A stretch of DNA of 64,000 nucleotides from an uncultured bacterium (GTDB lineage Bacteria > Bacillota > Clostridia > Lachnospirales > Lachnospiraceae). A program made the translations under genes and the position numbers. Positions 52,859 to 62,876 of the stretch are shown in pieces (position 1 is the first letter of the stretch; every line of letters begins with the position of its first letter). The notes beneath the pieces are model-generated. The model searched no databases. It worked only from the letters and a program-made list of their open reading frames with translations, and had not been told where the DNA came from. The DNA is taken from positions 1 to 64,000 of the forward strand of contig CAMXIF010000006.1 in NCBI GenBank assembly GCA_947243845.1, in the 5' to 3' direction.

Positions 52859-54306
52859 AGTATACCGATTCCCTCCCGGATCTCTTCCATAGACAATCCG
52901 CCGTAGCCCAGAATCATAGTGGCCGGCATCAGAAACCCTCTCTCTTCTCCGGTGTCCGATGTCTCCCCCAGCCGAAAATCTCCCAGCCGATAGGTCTTTA
53001 CACCCTGCAGCCGGGCAGCCTCCTCCAGAGCCGCCTCACTTCTTCCCTTCCTATCCGTCAACAGGATATGCAGGCCCGCATTGCCCCCTGTGACACGGAA
53101 CTCCTTTTCCAGAGGGCGGATCTCACTTAGGAGCAGATCGTGTTTCATACGATAATGTTTACGCATCTTGTTCAGATACCGTTCAAAATATCCGTCCCTG
53201 ATAAACTCATTTAAGATGGTCTGGTCGATACGCGACACGGACGAAGAAAAGAAGCCGCATTCCCGCCGGTATCTCTCAAGAAGCGAGTAGGGAAGCACCA
53301 TATAACTGATACGGATAGCCGGCGCAATCGCCTTGGAAAAAGTACCGATATAAATGACCCGCCCCGCCGTATCGGAAGCCTGCAGGGATGGCAGTGGCTT
53401 TCCTTTATAGCGAAATTCACTGTCGTAATCATCCTCGATCAGATATCGCCCCTCCTGTTCTGCCGCCCACTTTAGGAGCTCCATACGCCGCCCGATGGGC
53501 ATGGATACTCCCGTAGGATACTGATGAGACGGCATCACATAAGCAATCTGTGCGTCTGTCTTTCGCAGACAGTCCACCCGGATTCCCCTCTCATCCACCG
53601 GCACCAGCGATACCGGATAAGCAAAGGAACGAAAAATTTTATACGCTCTCACATAGGTAGGATTTTCCATTGCCACATGAATATGGCGCCCCAGAATCTT
53701 TTCCAATAAAAGAAGCAGGAAATCATTCCCTGCTCCGACAATAATCTGTTCCGGCTCACAATTCACCCCGCGGGATCCATGCAGATAACGGCAGATCGTT
53801 GTCCGAAGTTCCGCATCACCCTGCGGCTCCCCCAGCGCAAACATATGGCTCTTGGCATCTACAAGAATATTCCTGGTAATCTTTTTCCAGGTAGCATAGG
53901 GGAAGAGACGCATATCAATCACATTCGGAGAAAAATCATAACGACAGGCATCCAACTGTTCCTGCGAGGATTCCATCTGCAGACCTTCACCAGACTTTTG
54001 TCCCACAAAGGGCAAATCCTTCAACTCATACAAACCTTCTAAGGCGCTGACATAGTAGCCTCTCTTGGGACGCGCCACAAGATACCCTTCCGCCACCAGC
54101 TGCCCGTACGCCATATCAACCGTAGTTCTGGACACCTGCAGATCCTGAGCCAGAAATCTGGCGGAGGGCAGCTTCTCATTTACCAAAAGCCGTCCTGCCC
54201 TGATCTCTTCCCGAATGTATTCATAGATCTGCTCGTATAATGTTTTACCGCTCTTTAAGTCTAACTGAATATGAATCGGTAATTCTTTCATCTTTTCAAC
54301 GACCAT
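52840..54306 (-). CDS. MocR/PdxR-type regulator (GntR HTH + aminotransferase-like domain)
   Basis: A 488-aa fusion. Residues 1-85 are a GntR winged helix (TLYEQIYEYIREEIRAGRL ... LPSARFLAQDLQVSRTTVDMAYGQL). The rest is a fold-type I PLP aminotransferase domain with IEDDYDSEFRYKG and the PLP lysine in YIGTFSKAIAPAIRI. Members regulate vitamin B6, GABA or amino-acid genes using PLP or an adduct as effector. The ATG follows directly after the TAG of the DUF2225 gene (TAGATG) with no clear ribosome binding site; MKELPIHIQ is an alternative start. Confidence 0.92.
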   Translation of the reverse strand: MVVEKMKELPIHIQLDLKSGKTLYEQIYEYIREEIRAGRLLVNEKLPSARFLAQDLQVSRTTVDMAYGQLVAEGYLVARPKRGYYVSALEGLYELKDLPFVGQKSGEGLQMESSQEQLDACRYDFSPNVIDMRLFPYATWKKITRNILVDAKSHMFALGEPQGDAELRTTICRYLHGSRGVNCEPEQIIVGAGNDFLLLLLEKILGRHIHVAMENPTYVRAYKIFRSFAYPVSLVPVDERGIRVDCLRKTDAQIAYVMPSHQYPTGVSMPIGRRMELLKWAAEQEGRYLIEDDYDSEFRYKGKPLPSLQASDTAGRVIYIGTFSKAIAPAIRISYMVLPYSLLERYRRECGFFSSSVSRIDQTILNEFIRDGYFERYLNKMRKHYRMKHDLLLSEIRPLEKEFRVTGGNAGLHILLTDRKGRSEAALEEAARLQGVKTYRLGDFRLGETSDTGEERGFLMPATMILGYGGLSMEEIREGIGILKKVWS

Positions 54307-55170
54307 CTACTTTCTGGCCGCATTTTTTTCCTTAATCTTCTTCATCAGCATTTCCTTCACATCCCTTGCCTTATCCTTCATACGCGGATTAGCACCGGTG
54401 GAAGTGAGGATGCCTGTAATCAGACGGCTGGTTAAGTCATACTGTTCAAAACGCATTGCCGTCACTGCAATCAGATAATCCACTGTGGGTTCATCCATAC
54501 CACACATAGGGAAATTCTCTGTCTGTCTTGCCGCCAGGAACCCCTCCAAAGCATTTCTCAAGAATTCATCTTCCTCTTCCTGACAAGCTTTCTTCTGTTC
54601 CTCATAATCCGGCTGCGTAGTATCCAGATGTTCCGCCTTGCCGCGCAGCAGCCAGGCTGTCTTCAAACAGATATATGCCTTCTCACTGGATTTCGCCTGT
54701 TTGACGATCGCATTCGCCAGCGTCAGCTTATAACGCTCTAACGCCTCATCATAGGTATATGTCTCCTTGGTCTCTTTCTGCGGCTTAAAAGTCGAAGAAA
54801 TCGCCTTCTGTATATTCTTCGCCTGGGGTGATGTAAGGAACTTAAAAAATCTGCTAAGCGCCGCATACCCACAGTATGGACACATGATGATATCATACTT
54901 CAAAAGATCGATCTGCTCGTATCTGGGACGAAGATCCAGATCGCTGCCCCCCAGTTTTGCCTTGCCGATCTTAACGGTCCTTGCCTTAAATTCCTTATCA
55001 CAGATCGGACAGTTAAAGGACTTATCAAACAGAAAATCCTGCTCCTGTACCACTGGCGCCGCGGGCGCTCCATCCGGCCCCGCCTCCGCTTTCTTAGGCG
55101 CTTCATACAAATCCATGCTTTCCAGATTACTCAAACCAAACTGCTCTAACCCCGACAATAATCCTGCCAT
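54307..55170 (-). CDS. DUF2225 family protein
   Basis: A 287-aa soluble protein. Two zinc-ribbon-like pairs, CPICDKEF and CPYCGYAAL, lie in the DUF2225 region (about residues 54-105), followed by TPR-like helical repeats (RYKLTLANAIVKQ, AYICLKTAWLLRGKAEH, FLRNALEGFLAARQTENFPM). Family members occur widely in Firmicutes and Lachnospiraceae; the function is unknown. GGGAGG precedes the ATG. Confidence 0.88.
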   Translation of the reverse strand: MAGLLSGLEQFGLSNLESMDLYEAPKKAEAGPDGAPAAPVVQEQDFLFDKSFNCPICDKEFKARTVKIGKAKLGGSDLDLRPRYEQIDLLKYDIIMCPYCGYAALSRFFKFLTSPQAKNIQKAISSTFKPQKETKETYTYDEALERYKLTLANAIVKQAKSSEKAYICLKTAWLLRGKAEHLDTTQPDYEEQKKACQEEEDEFLRNALEGFLAARQTENFPMCGMDEPTVDYLIAVTAMRFEQYDLTSRLITGILTSTGANPRMKDKARDVKEMLMKKIKEKNAARK

Positions 55171-55217
55171 TACTTTATCCTCCCAGCTATAAATAATACA
55201 TATAAAGATATTGTACC

Positions 55218-56930
55218 CTAATTCTCCTTTTTCGGCAATACATAAGAACTCTTAAGAGACACAATTCTGTTAAAAACAAGTGCTCCCGGCCTGGAATCTT
55301 TGCAATCCACACAGAAAAACCCCTGTCGCACGAACTGAAAACTCTCATATGCCTCCGCATCCTTCACAGAAGGCTCAACCCTGCACTCATCGAGCACCCT
55401 AAGAGAATTGGGATTCAGGTTCAGGCTGCCGTCCTCATTGTAGACACCCTTTTCCTCATCAATAATATTCTCATAGAGCCTGACCTGTGCCTTCACAGAC
55501 TCTGCCGCCGATACCCAGTGGATGGTTCCTTTGACCTTTCTGCCATCAGGACTGTTGCCCCCTTTGGACGCCGGATCATAAGTACAGTGCACCACTGTCA
55601 CATTTCCATCTTCATCCTTCTCGCACCCTACACATTTCACGAAATAGGCACTCATGAGACGAACTTCATTACCCGGAAACAGTCGGAAATACTTCTTTGG
55701 CGGCTCCTCCATAAAGTCCTCTCTCTCGATATATAACTCCCTGCTAAAAGGCACCTCACGAGATCCCAGAGACTCATTCTCCGGATTGTTGACTACGGTA
55801 AGCCACTCGGTCTCTCCTTCCGGGTAGTTATCAATCACTAATTTGACCGGATCGGTCACTGCCATAATCCTGGGGCGTTTCATCTTCAGATCTTCTCTGA
55901 TGCAATACTCCAGCATGGAGTACTCCGCCGAGGAATTGGCCTTGGATACACCGCACAGATCCACGAACAGCTTAATGGATTCCGGTGTGAATCCCCTTCT
56001 TCTAAGTGCGGCAATGGACACCAGCCTGGGATCGTCCCAGCCGTCCACAATGCCGTCCTCCACGAGTTTCTTAATATATCTCTTGCCGGTGACCACATTG
56101 GTCAAATACATCTTTGCAAACTCAATCTGCTTAGGTGGATGAGGATATTCCAGTTCTGTCACCACCCAGTTATAGAGCGGCCTGTGATCCTCAAATTCCA
56201 ACGTACAGATCGAATGGGTAATTCCCTCGATGGCATCTTCAATGGGATGTGCATAATCATACATGGGATAGATGCACCATTTATCTCCCGTGTTCTGATG
56301 AGATAAATGAGCCACACGATAGAGAATCGGATCCCGCATATTAATATTGGGTGAGGACATGTCAATCTTTGCCCGAAGCGTCTTCTCACCATCGGCATAT
56401 TTGCCCTCTTTCATCTCCTCAAACAGTTGCAGGTTCTCTTCCACGCTTCTGTCTCGGTTCGGGTCATCGCGCCCCGGCTCCGTCAGCGTGCCGCGGTATT
56501 CCCGCATCTGCTCAGCGGTGAGATCTGACACATAAGCCTTCCCCTTCCTGATCAGCTTAAGCGCTCCCTCATACATCTGCTCAAAATAATTGGAAGCAAA
56601 GAACAATCTGTCCTCATAATCTGCGCCAAGCCACTTCACATCGGCTTTGATGGACTCCACGAACTCGCTTTTTTCCTTGGTTGGATTGGTATCATCGAAA
56701 CGCATATTGAACTTGCCGCCGTACTGGGCTGCAAGCCCTGAATTTAACAGAATACTCTTGGCATGGCCAATGTGCAGATAACCGTTGGGTTCCGGCGGAA
56801 ACCGGGTATGCACGGTGTCATAAACACCTTCTGCCAGATCTTTCTCTATAATCTGCTCAATAAAATTCTTGGACACCACTTCCCTTGTTTCAGATTCCTC
56901 CGGTGTCAGCTGTTTCTCATTTTCACTCAT
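55218..56930 (-). CDS. glnS: Glutaminyl-tRNA synthetase
   Basis: A class I synthetase that charges tRNA-Gln. I use the ATG at 56930 ([14 protein letters not shown]); the track adds eight residues from a TTG and neither start has a clear ribosome binding site. The catalytic domain has [17 protein letters not shown] (HIGH) and [12 protein letters not shown] at the KMSKS position. [29 protein letters not shown] is typical of GlnRS and separates it from GluRS. The C-terminal beta-barrel anticodon domain follows ([19 protein letters not shown]). No T-box leader is visible in the short upstream region. Confidence 0.96.
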   Translation of the reverse strand: MSENEKQLTPEESETREVVSKNFIEQIIEKDLAEGVYDTVHTRFPPEPNGYLHIGHAKSILLNSGLAAQYGGKFNMRFDDTNPTKEKSEFVESIKADVKWLGADYEDRLFFASNYFEQMYEGALKLIRKGKAYVSDLTAEQMREYRGTLTEPGRDDPNRDRSVEENLQLFEEMKEGKYADGEKTLRAKIDMSSPNINMRDPILYRVAHLSHQNTGDKWCIYPMYDYAHPIEDAIEGITHSICTLEFEDHRPLYNWVVTELEYPHPPKQIEFAKMYLTNVVTGKRYIKKLVEDGIVDGWDDPRLVSIAALRRRGFTPESIKLFVDLCGVSKANSSAEYSMLEYCIREDLKMKRPRIMAVTDPVKLVIDNYPEGETEWLTVVNNPENESLGSREVPFSRELYIEREDFMEEPPKKYFRLFPGNEVRLMSAYFVKCVGCEKDEDGNVTVVHCTYDPASKGGNSPDGRKVKGTIHWVSAAESVKAQVRLYENIIDEEKGVYNEDGSLNLNPNSLRVLDECRVEPSVKDAEAYESFQFVRQGFFCVDCKDSRPGALVFNRIVSLKSSYVLPKKEN

Positions 56931-57055
56931 AGATATTTCACGCGGCTTTCGCAACTGCTGCCGCCGCTTCCTCCTTCAAAGAATCAAGTATCACTCGATT
57001 ATTCCTAAATATTTTACCATAGGCTGACTAAAATAGAAAGAAAAAACTATAAAAA

Positions 57056-57097
57056 ACAGGGCAAAATCCCACTCTGTGAAATTCCACCCTGCCCTGT
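57056..57097 (-). terminator. Terminator after the 39-aa peptide gene
   Basis: ACAGGGCA and TGCCCTGT pair around a 26-base loop, followed on the minus strand by TTTTTTA. It lies upstream of glnS and closes the preceding small gene. Confidence 0.75.
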
Positions 57098-57148
57098 ACC
57101 TCTCTTACTTACCGAATCTATCCATCGGTAAAAGCCCTTTTCTATTCC

Positions 57149-57268
57149 TTAGTCTTCCTCGTCATCTACTGCCGCAGCAATGCCGGAAACTACGGAAGAC
57201 ACTACGGAAATCACCACCGGAATGATGACAACCACTACAAAACCGCCCACTAACAATGTAAATCCCAT
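57149..57268 (-). CDS. 39-aa membrane peptide, unknown function
   Basis: Too short for the ORF track. ATG 57268 has AAGGAGG nine bases upstream and opens MGFTLLVGGFVVVVIIPVVI, one long hydrophobic helix, then SVVSSVVSGIAAA and an acidic end VDDEED. It has a terminator directly downstream. The good ribosome binding site, the helix and the charged tail make it look real. It is on the same strand as rubrerythrin, about 100 bases downstream of it. Confidence 0.6.
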   Translation of the reverse strand: MGFTLLVGGFVVVVIIPVVISVVSSVVSGIAAAVDDEED

Positions 57269-57372
57269 CGCCTGATTCCTCCTTGCAAAACTGCTTTGCC
57301 GGCTGTATAAACCTATTTATCATTATACACACTTTGCCAAAAACTGCAAGTCCCGGTATGGGAACTGCCGGC

Positions 57373-57912
57373 TTAATAGTTCTCTGCGCTGACCTCGAAA
57401 TAGCTCTGTGGGTGATTGCAGACCGGACATACTTCCGGCGCTTTGGTGCCCACCACAATGTGACCGCAATTACGGCACTCCCACACTTTCACTTCGCTCT
57501 TCTCAAACACCGCTTTGGTCTCCACATTATGTAACAGTGCACGGTATCTCTCCTCATGATGCTTTTCGATCGCGCCTACCATGCGGAACTTCTCCGCCAG
57601 TTCCGGGAATCCTTCCGCCTCCGCAGTCTTCGCGAATCCTTCATACATATCTGTCCATTCGTAATTCTCACCATCTGCCGCTGCACCGAGATTCGCCGCC
57701 GTATCACCGATGCCGTTTAACTCCTTAAACCACATCTTGGCATGCTCTTTCTCGTTGTCCGCCGTCTTTGCAAAAATGCCTGAAATCTGCTCAAAGCCTT
57801 CCTTCTTGGCTACAGATGCGAAATAAGTATACTTATTCCTTGCCTGTGACTCTCCCGCAAATGCTGCTTCCAGATTCTTCTCTGTCTGTGTTCCTGCGTA
57901 TTTGTTGCTCAT
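57373..57912 (-). CDS. rbr: Rubrerythrin
   Basis: A 179-aa non-haem diiron peroxidase. The N-terminal ferritin-like four-helix domain has [25 protein letters not shown] and [14 protein letters not shown] with the diiron Glu/His ligands. The C-terminal rubredoxin domain has WECRNCGH and [13 protein letters not shown]. It reduces hydrogen peroxide in anaerobes. GGAGAT precedes the ATG. It sits just downstream of a rubredoxin-FMN protein gene that could donate electrons. Confidence 0.97.
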   Translation of the reverse strand: MSNKYAGTQTEKNLEAAFAGESQARNKYTYFASVAKKEGFEQISGIFAKTADNEKEHAKMWFKELNGIGDTAANLGAAADGENYEWTDMYEGFAKTAEAEGFPELAEKFRMVGAIEKHHEERYRALLHNVETKAVFEKSEVKVWECRNCGHIVVGTKAPEVCPVCNHPQSYFEVSAENY

Positions 57913-57957
57913 GGTATTAATCTCCTTCCGTGATTTATATATTCAATGTTACATTAC

Positions 57958-58083
57958 CTACGCGTGTTTAATATTGGTATACTCCGATATCTCCCGGTTG
58001 ATCGTACAAAGATCTCCCACATGCAGATCATGAATATTCCCATGCCCGGTTATCCTGGCAAACGTCTTTAATTCCTCCGTAGA
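57958..58083 (-). pseudogene. Severed C-terminal segment of the FMN glutamate-synthase-like gene
   Basis: After the TGA at 58084-58086 the same frame continues for 41 codons as STEELKTFARITGHGNIHD ... DLCTINREISEYTNIKHA and then TAG. This matches the normal C-terminus of the family (xxSTEELKxFARxTGHxxxHxL). No bases are missing or added, so a single substitution separated it. Confidence 0.8.
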
Positions 58084-59376
58084 TCAGATCAGGTAATTTG
58101 CCACCCGTTTCGCTGCTGCCTCCACATGCAGTCTGGCCCGCAGTTCAGGATCCTGCGTTGCCACGCCCACCGGGCACATGCCGGAACCGCAGATCCGGTA
58201 CTGCTGGCAGGCTGCCGCCACCATCGCCGCCGAGGCCACCGCCACCGCGTCCGCTCCCATAGCCAGCGCCTTGGCAAAATCAGAAGATACCCGGAGGCCG
58301 CCGGTAATCACTAACTGAATATCGGATTTGACGGTATCCAGATATTTCCTGGCACGGTAAAGTGCATAAATAGTAGGCACACTGGTGGAATCCCTGACGA
58401 TTGCCGGAGACGCCCCCGTTGCACCGCCTCTGCCGTCTATGGTAATAAAGTCCGGTTCCGCAAAGACACAGTATTCCAGATCCTGCTCAATCCGTCCTGC
58501 CGCGATTTTGATGCCAATCGGTCTGCCGTCACTTCTTCTACGCAATTCCTCTACCAGCGCTTTCAGATCTTCTTTGGTATCAATGCCCGGCATCCTGGAA
58601 GGGCTGATCACATCCTCTCCCAGAGGTTTTTCGCGAATCTTCGCAATCTCCGGCGTCACCTTACTGCCCGGCAGATGTCCTCCCATGCCCGGTTTAGTTC
58701 CCTGTCCAATCTTAATCTCCACCGCATCTGAAGTCCGGAGATTTTCGTCCGTCACACTATACTTATTCGGAACATACTCAAATATGTATCTGTATGCGGC
58801 TTCCTTTTCTTCCGGCAGGATACCGCCCTCCCCGCTGCACATGGCAGTGCGGGCCATAGCGCTTCCTTTGGCCATAGCGGTTTTGACTTCCTTGGACAAT
58901 GCTCCGAAGGACATATGGGAAATATAGACCGGCGTATCCAGTATCATGGGACGTTTCGCGTTTTTGCCAATGACCGTAGTAGTCACTACAGGCGCATGTT
59001 CATCTAAAGGCATCGGATTCAGCTGCGCCCCCAGCACGAGAATATCATCCCAATCCGGCATGGACATCCGGGTGCCCATCGCCTCGATAATCGGCTTCCC
59101 GGTCACTGCCATCTCTTGGATCTGCTTCATGTAACGGTAATCTGCATCCATTTTGCGGGTTTCCTTGGGATACTGTAGGTCTTGATGACCCGGTTCCATT
59201 TCTTCTCCCTCTTGCCCTTTTCCGGCTGCTGCCACAGCTCCTGATTTCTGTTCTTCCATCGGCACAAACTTATCTGTAGGCTGTTTGCACATAGGACATT
59301 CCGTCACTTCCGCCAGTGTTTTTCCCTCTTTCTCCTCATCAAACACATATCCGCATACACTGCATTTATACACCAT
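58084..59376 (-). CDS. Rubredoxin-fused FMN-binding glutamate synthase family protein, truncated by in-frame TGA
   Basis: The start is at MVYKCSVCGYVFDE, which has AGGAGGTGG four bases upstream; the track begins 20 residues earlier in a Lys-rich repeat. The N-terminus is a rubredoxin domain (CSVCGY ... CPMCKQ). The rest is the GltB-type FMN/alpha-subunit domain: SGEGGILPEE, KIGQGTKPGMGGHLPG, ITIDGRGGATGASP and CGSGMCPVGVATQ with the Fe-S cysteines. It probably transfers electrons to or from FMN; whether it makes glutamate is unknown. The frame stops at TGA after NYLI, 41 residues short of the normal end, so it may be inactive. Confidence 0.85.
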   Translation of the reverse strand: MVYKCSVCGYVFDEEKEGKTLAEVTECPMCKQPTDKFVPMEEQKSGAVAAAGKGQEGEEMEPGHQDLQYPKETRKMDADYRYMKQIQEMAVTGKPIIEAMGTRMSMPDWDDILVLGAQLNPMPLDEHAPVVTTTVIGKNAKRPMILDTPVYISHMSFGALSKEVKTAMAKGSAMARTAMCSGEGGILPEEKEAAYRYIFEYVPNKYSVTDENLRTSDAVEIKIGQGTKPGMGGHLPGSKVTPEIAKIREKPLGEDVISPSRMPGIDTKEDLKALVEELRRRSDGRPIGIKIAAGRIEQDLEYCVFAEPDFITIDGRGGATGASPAIVRDSTSVPTIYALYRARKYLDTVKSDIQLVITGGLRVSSDFAKALAMGADAVAVASAAMVAAACQQYRICGSGMCPVGVATQDPELRARLHVEAAAKRVANYLI

Positions 59377-59527
59377 ATTACCACCTCCTGTTTCTCTTTT
59401 CTTATCTCCTTTTTTATCTCTCTTTTTATCTCCCATTGTTCCTTTTCCTTAGTTAAGTTGTAATCATTTTAGGGCTCTCTGTCTTTCTTTTCCTGCTTAT
59501 TCACCTAACTTCGCAGCCCCTGTACGT

Positions 59528-62500
59528 TCAGATATCCTCTATATAAAACGGTACCAATTCCCGGTAATTCCAATAACGACTGCTTTCGCTCAATATCTGC
59601 TGTGCCATATCCACAATCTCCTCCATCGAATACAGCGGAGAAATACAGATTTCCTGTCCGTTATGCAGATACAGCGTTCCCGAAACGGCATCATAGGCCA
59701 GATATCCATGAATCTGGGAGAGTTTATAGTACATCTGCCCCTTTTGCAGATTAATCTGGTAGGCGTCATTATCTCCGCACAAGAGACCGAAATTCGCTCC
59801 CTCCACCGCCTCGTACCGTGTCATCTTCTCGGAAAGCCCCTCATAACTGCCATGAGCGCCGCAGAAATGAACATCCTCACTGTTCCAGTTCACAAAGTAA
59901 ATGACCACTCTTCCATCTTTATACACCAGATAAAGATCGTCATCATCCTCGTCAAAGAACATGGTCTCCAGATAATCCACATCTATCCCCGCTTTGGGAT
60001 CCATAAAGACTTCCGCCTCTCCCATCTGGTAGAAGAGCAGGCCATCCGCCTCCTTGGAGGCTACCGCATAAAAGGGCTGTCCATGGCACACAGCCGTGAT
60101 GCCGTCCTCCAATTCTTCCTCATAGAGAAGGGCGCCGTCCGCGATCCGGTATCCGTACAGCGTTTGATAATCCTGCATACAGATTACCCCGTTTGCCGTA
60201 TCCATGCCCAGATAATCCATATAACTGTCTGGAAATGTCACCGTACTGATTACATTCCCATCCACCGGATTAATCATATGATATGCCCCCTTGGTGATCA
60301 CCATGAGGGTTTCTGTTCCATCCCCGTCAAAATCACCAAAGTTCATGGCCTCATAATAACTGTCATCCTCATAAGTCCATAAGAGTTCTTTCTTAGCCGT
60401 ATCAAACATCTCCACACAGGTATGGTAGCTCTCATTATACCTGGACGCCGCCAGGAGTCCTCCGTCCGCACTGAGCTTGGCCTGCTGGTAAATACCTTCC
60501 CCCTCATAGAAGGACTCCACACCCGCACCGCGGGCTGTCCGGTATATGGTCGCACAGTTACTGCCATAAGGCAGTGTCACACAGTAGCCGTCCCCGATGG
60601 CAAAATCCTTCACATTGGAAGAAGTACAGTCAACAAAGGTCATGCCCACCATATCCTCCATCCGTCCGGTGTGCAGATAATGCCAGACACCATCCCTGGT
60701 AAACGCCATAAAATGCTCAGAGTCCTTATAAGCGCCGGTCTTTACCACCTCGGAACCAAAAGAAAAGGTATGAATCGGACTGCCGTCCCGCCTGTCAAGC
60801 AGCAGCACCTCGCTGTACATCTGACACAAAAGGTAATTGCTGTCCTTTTGATGAGCCAAACCCACATCATAGAGCCAGCCGCCGGACTTATCATAAGACC
60901 AGAGTTTGTTTTGACCAGACAAGTCAAACACTTGCAGCCGTCCTGTCATATCACCCATAGTTACAGAAGCATCTGTCTTTTCACTGTGGTTACTGATCAC
61001 ATAGAGCAGGTCGCCTTGCTGCTGATAACTGTCCGCTTCCAGACAGATACCGCCTATATATTCATAATCGATGGGATAGAGCGCAGCTGTGGGTTCTCCC
61101 CCGCCGTTGCCGTCATATTCCAGCGTTACGATCCATTTTCCTTCTCTTCCCGGCAGACTCCCGGCAGACGCATCCGCCGTCCCATCATCTGCACTGACTG
61201 TACCAGTCAGTTCCAGCGCTGCCAGAATCCTGCCGTCTTTCGTGACTGCCTGGGCAAATTCAAAACCGGACTTGGCGCTCAGTCCCTCCTGCAGCTGATC
61301 CCACTGCAGCCGGTCCGCCGCCTTCCCGTCTGCTCCCACCAGGTAACATCCCGACTTCTCCACTACCAGGAAGGATCCTTTATCCGGTATGGGAATCACT
61401 CCTTCATACGCATCACAGGGATAGGTGGTAATCTCCTTTGTCTCAATATCCTGCAGACAGAGCGTATCTTCCTGGGGATACAGAATCTGATCTTCTGACA
61501 GGAAATCCATCTGGCTTTCCCAGTACAGATTCACCCCCTCCGGTTTGACCGATAACTTAGCGCTGTCCTTCTGACTCTCCCAGACCGACAGACTGCCGGA
61601 ATCTCCCACCGTCATCAATCTGCTCCCCTCCGGCGATAATTTCATATGGCGGATGGTACTGCCGGCTTCCAGAATGCGGTCCGGTTTGATCTGCGTCCCG
61701 TTCTCATATAAATACATCAGTTCCGTCAACGCATAGGTGAGCTGGGAAGGGCATTCCTCCAACGCAGTCATTCCTTTATAGATATTTTCATCATCCAAAC
61801 CATCAAATATCTTTTCCGGAGACCAGTTCTCGTAGGCCATGACGGCTTCCGTCATCCCCAGCATCCGGTTCCCCTCTTCCAGAAAGGAAAGAGCCTCCCT
61901 GGCCTGCGCTTCGGCCATCCGTTTACTGACCTCCACGTTCTGCGCAGCTATCACCTCGGATTGTTCATAAATCTGCTGCGCCGATTTCTCAATCTGCTCA
62001 CTCTGATACTGTATCTGCTGACTCTGATGCTGTATCTTCAGCGCCATGATCGTACTGACCAGACCGATCAACAGACACACCGCACTCACCGACACCGATG
62101 TCAAAATGGTTTTCCGCATCTTCTGCTCTTTGTGCCGCTGCCTTAAATCATCATAATTACAGTCAAACATAGGAGCCGCCAGACGAAGCAGCTCATTCCT
62201 AACCTTCTTGCGTATTTCTCTGTGTGTGCGCCCGCGCACGTCCGCCGCCAGCGGTTCCACGGGCACCTTCTTATATACGACACTGCCGTCAGGCTGCAGT
62301 TCTTCCTCCTCCCGGTAGAGCAGTTCCTCCGGAAACGAGGTCTCCGGCTCTCCCTCCACCAAAACAGCCAGCACATGCTCTCTGTCATGCATCTGGATAA
62401 AGGTCTCTATCTCCTTGCGGCACCACATTGACTCATTCAGTCTAGGAGAACAGATGACAATGAGAAACTCCGACTGTTCCAACGCCTCCGTGATCGGATC

Positions 62501-62827
62501 CGCCAGATTACTTACAAGCGGCAGTTCTTCCCGATCTCGGAAAACTCTGTGAATCCGGGTCTTCATCTCGGACGTGTCGTGCAATATCCTTTCTTCTCCA
62601 TTCCCGCTTTCACGTACGGCCGTGTCTTTCTCCTCGCTTGCCATAATCTGCCGGCGCAGTTCTTCCTCCCTCTGCCGCACCAGACTGCGGGGCAGCTTAA
62701 AACTTTCCAGGCACTTATGCAGTGTCTGCGCTACATAGCTGTCCGGTTCCGTATGACGGTAACTGATAAAGGCATCATACCGCATCCCATTCTCTAAGGT
62801 CGTATCTTCTTTATTCTTCACATCCAT
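59528..62827 (-). CDS. TIR domain - transmembrane - coiled coil - beta-propeller protein
   Basis: A 1099-aa protein. Residues 16-200 are a TIR domain: YDAFISYRHTEPDSYVAQ, a charged insert (about 51-90), VFRDREELP, EALEQSEFLIVICSPRLN and W-C-R-K-E, with Glu139 at the place of the TIR NADase glutamate. A membrane helix is at about 241-265 (TILTSVSVSAVCLLIGLV). A heptad coiled coil follows (QHQSQQI, QYQSEQI, EKSAQQI, YEQSEVI). The remaining about 750 residues have WD40/PQQ-like blades (HMKLSPEGSRLMTVGDSGSLSVWE, FGDFDGDGTETLMVI). The ATG touches GGAGG; a GTG two codons later has better spacing. Similar large TIR proteins occur in Clostridia; the role is unknown. Confidence 0.85.
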   Translation of the reverse strand: MDVKNKEDTTLENGMRYDAFISYRHTEPDSYVAQTLHKCLESFKLPRSLVRQREEELRRQIMASEEKDTAVRESGNGEERILHDTSEMKTRIHRVFRDREELPLVSNLADPITEALEQSEFLIVICSPRLNESMWCRKEIETFIQMHDREHVLAVLVEGEPETSFPEELLYREEEELQPDGSVVYKKVPVEPLAADVRGRTHREIRKKVRNELLRLAAPMFDCNYDDLRQRHKEQKMRKTILTSVSVSAVCLLIGLVSTIMALKIQHQSQQIQYQSEQIEKSAQQIYEQSEVIAAQNVEVSKRMAEAQAREALSFLEEGNRMLGMTEAVMAYENWSPEKIFDGLDDENIYKGMTALEECPSQLTYALTELMYLYENGTQIKPDRILEAGSTIRHMKLSPEGSRLMTVGDSGSLSVWESQKDSAKLSVKPEGVNLYWESQMDFLSEDQILYPQEDTLCLQDIETKEITTYPCDAYEGVIPIPDKGSFLVVEKSGCYLVGADGKAADRLQWDQLQEGLSAKSGFEFAQAVTKDGRILAALELTGTVSADDGTADASAGSLPGREGKWIVTLEYDGNGGGEPTAALYPIDYEYIGGICLEADSYQQQGDLLYVISNHSEKTDASVTMGDMTGRLQVFDLSGQNKLWSYDKSGGWLYDVGLAHQKDSNYLLCQMYSEVLLLDRRDGSPIHTFSFGSEVVKTGAYKDSEHFMAFTRDGVWHYLHTGRMEDMVGMTFVDCTSSNVKDFAIGDGYCVTLPYGSNCATIYRTARGAGVESFYEGEGIYQQAKLSADGGLLAASRYNESYHTCVEMFDTAKKELLWTYEDDSYYEAMNFGDFDGDGTETLMVITKGAYHMINPVDGNVISTVTFPDSYMDYLGMDTANGVICMQDYQTLYGYRIADGALLYEEELEDGITAVCHGQPFYAVASKEADGLLFYQMGEAEVFMDPKAGIDVDYLETMFFDEDDDDLYLVYKDGRVVIYFVNWNSEDVHFCGAHGSYEGLSEKMTRYEAVEGANFGLLCGDNDAYQINLQKGQMYYKLSQIHGYLAYDAVSGTLYLHNGQEICISPLYSMEEIVDMAQQILSESSRYWNYRELVPFYIEDI

Positions 62828-62876
62828 CCTCCATGGCAGAGCCGTTTACGGCCGCCTAATCCCCTTCTTGATCCTA

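Noticed and set aside
56931-57148. T-box leader for glnS
   Set aside because: The upstream region is short and holds a terminator of the preceding gene; no T-box core sequence was seen.
58084-58086. Selenocysteine at the TGA of the FMN/rubredoxin gene
   Set aside because: The position is not a redox Cys site in the family as I recall it, and no obvious SECIS hairpin follows immediately. Nonsense mutation is simpler.
60422-61498. 358-aa plus-strand ORF
   Set aside because: Antisense shadow within the TIR-propeller gene; no motif and no ribosome binding site.
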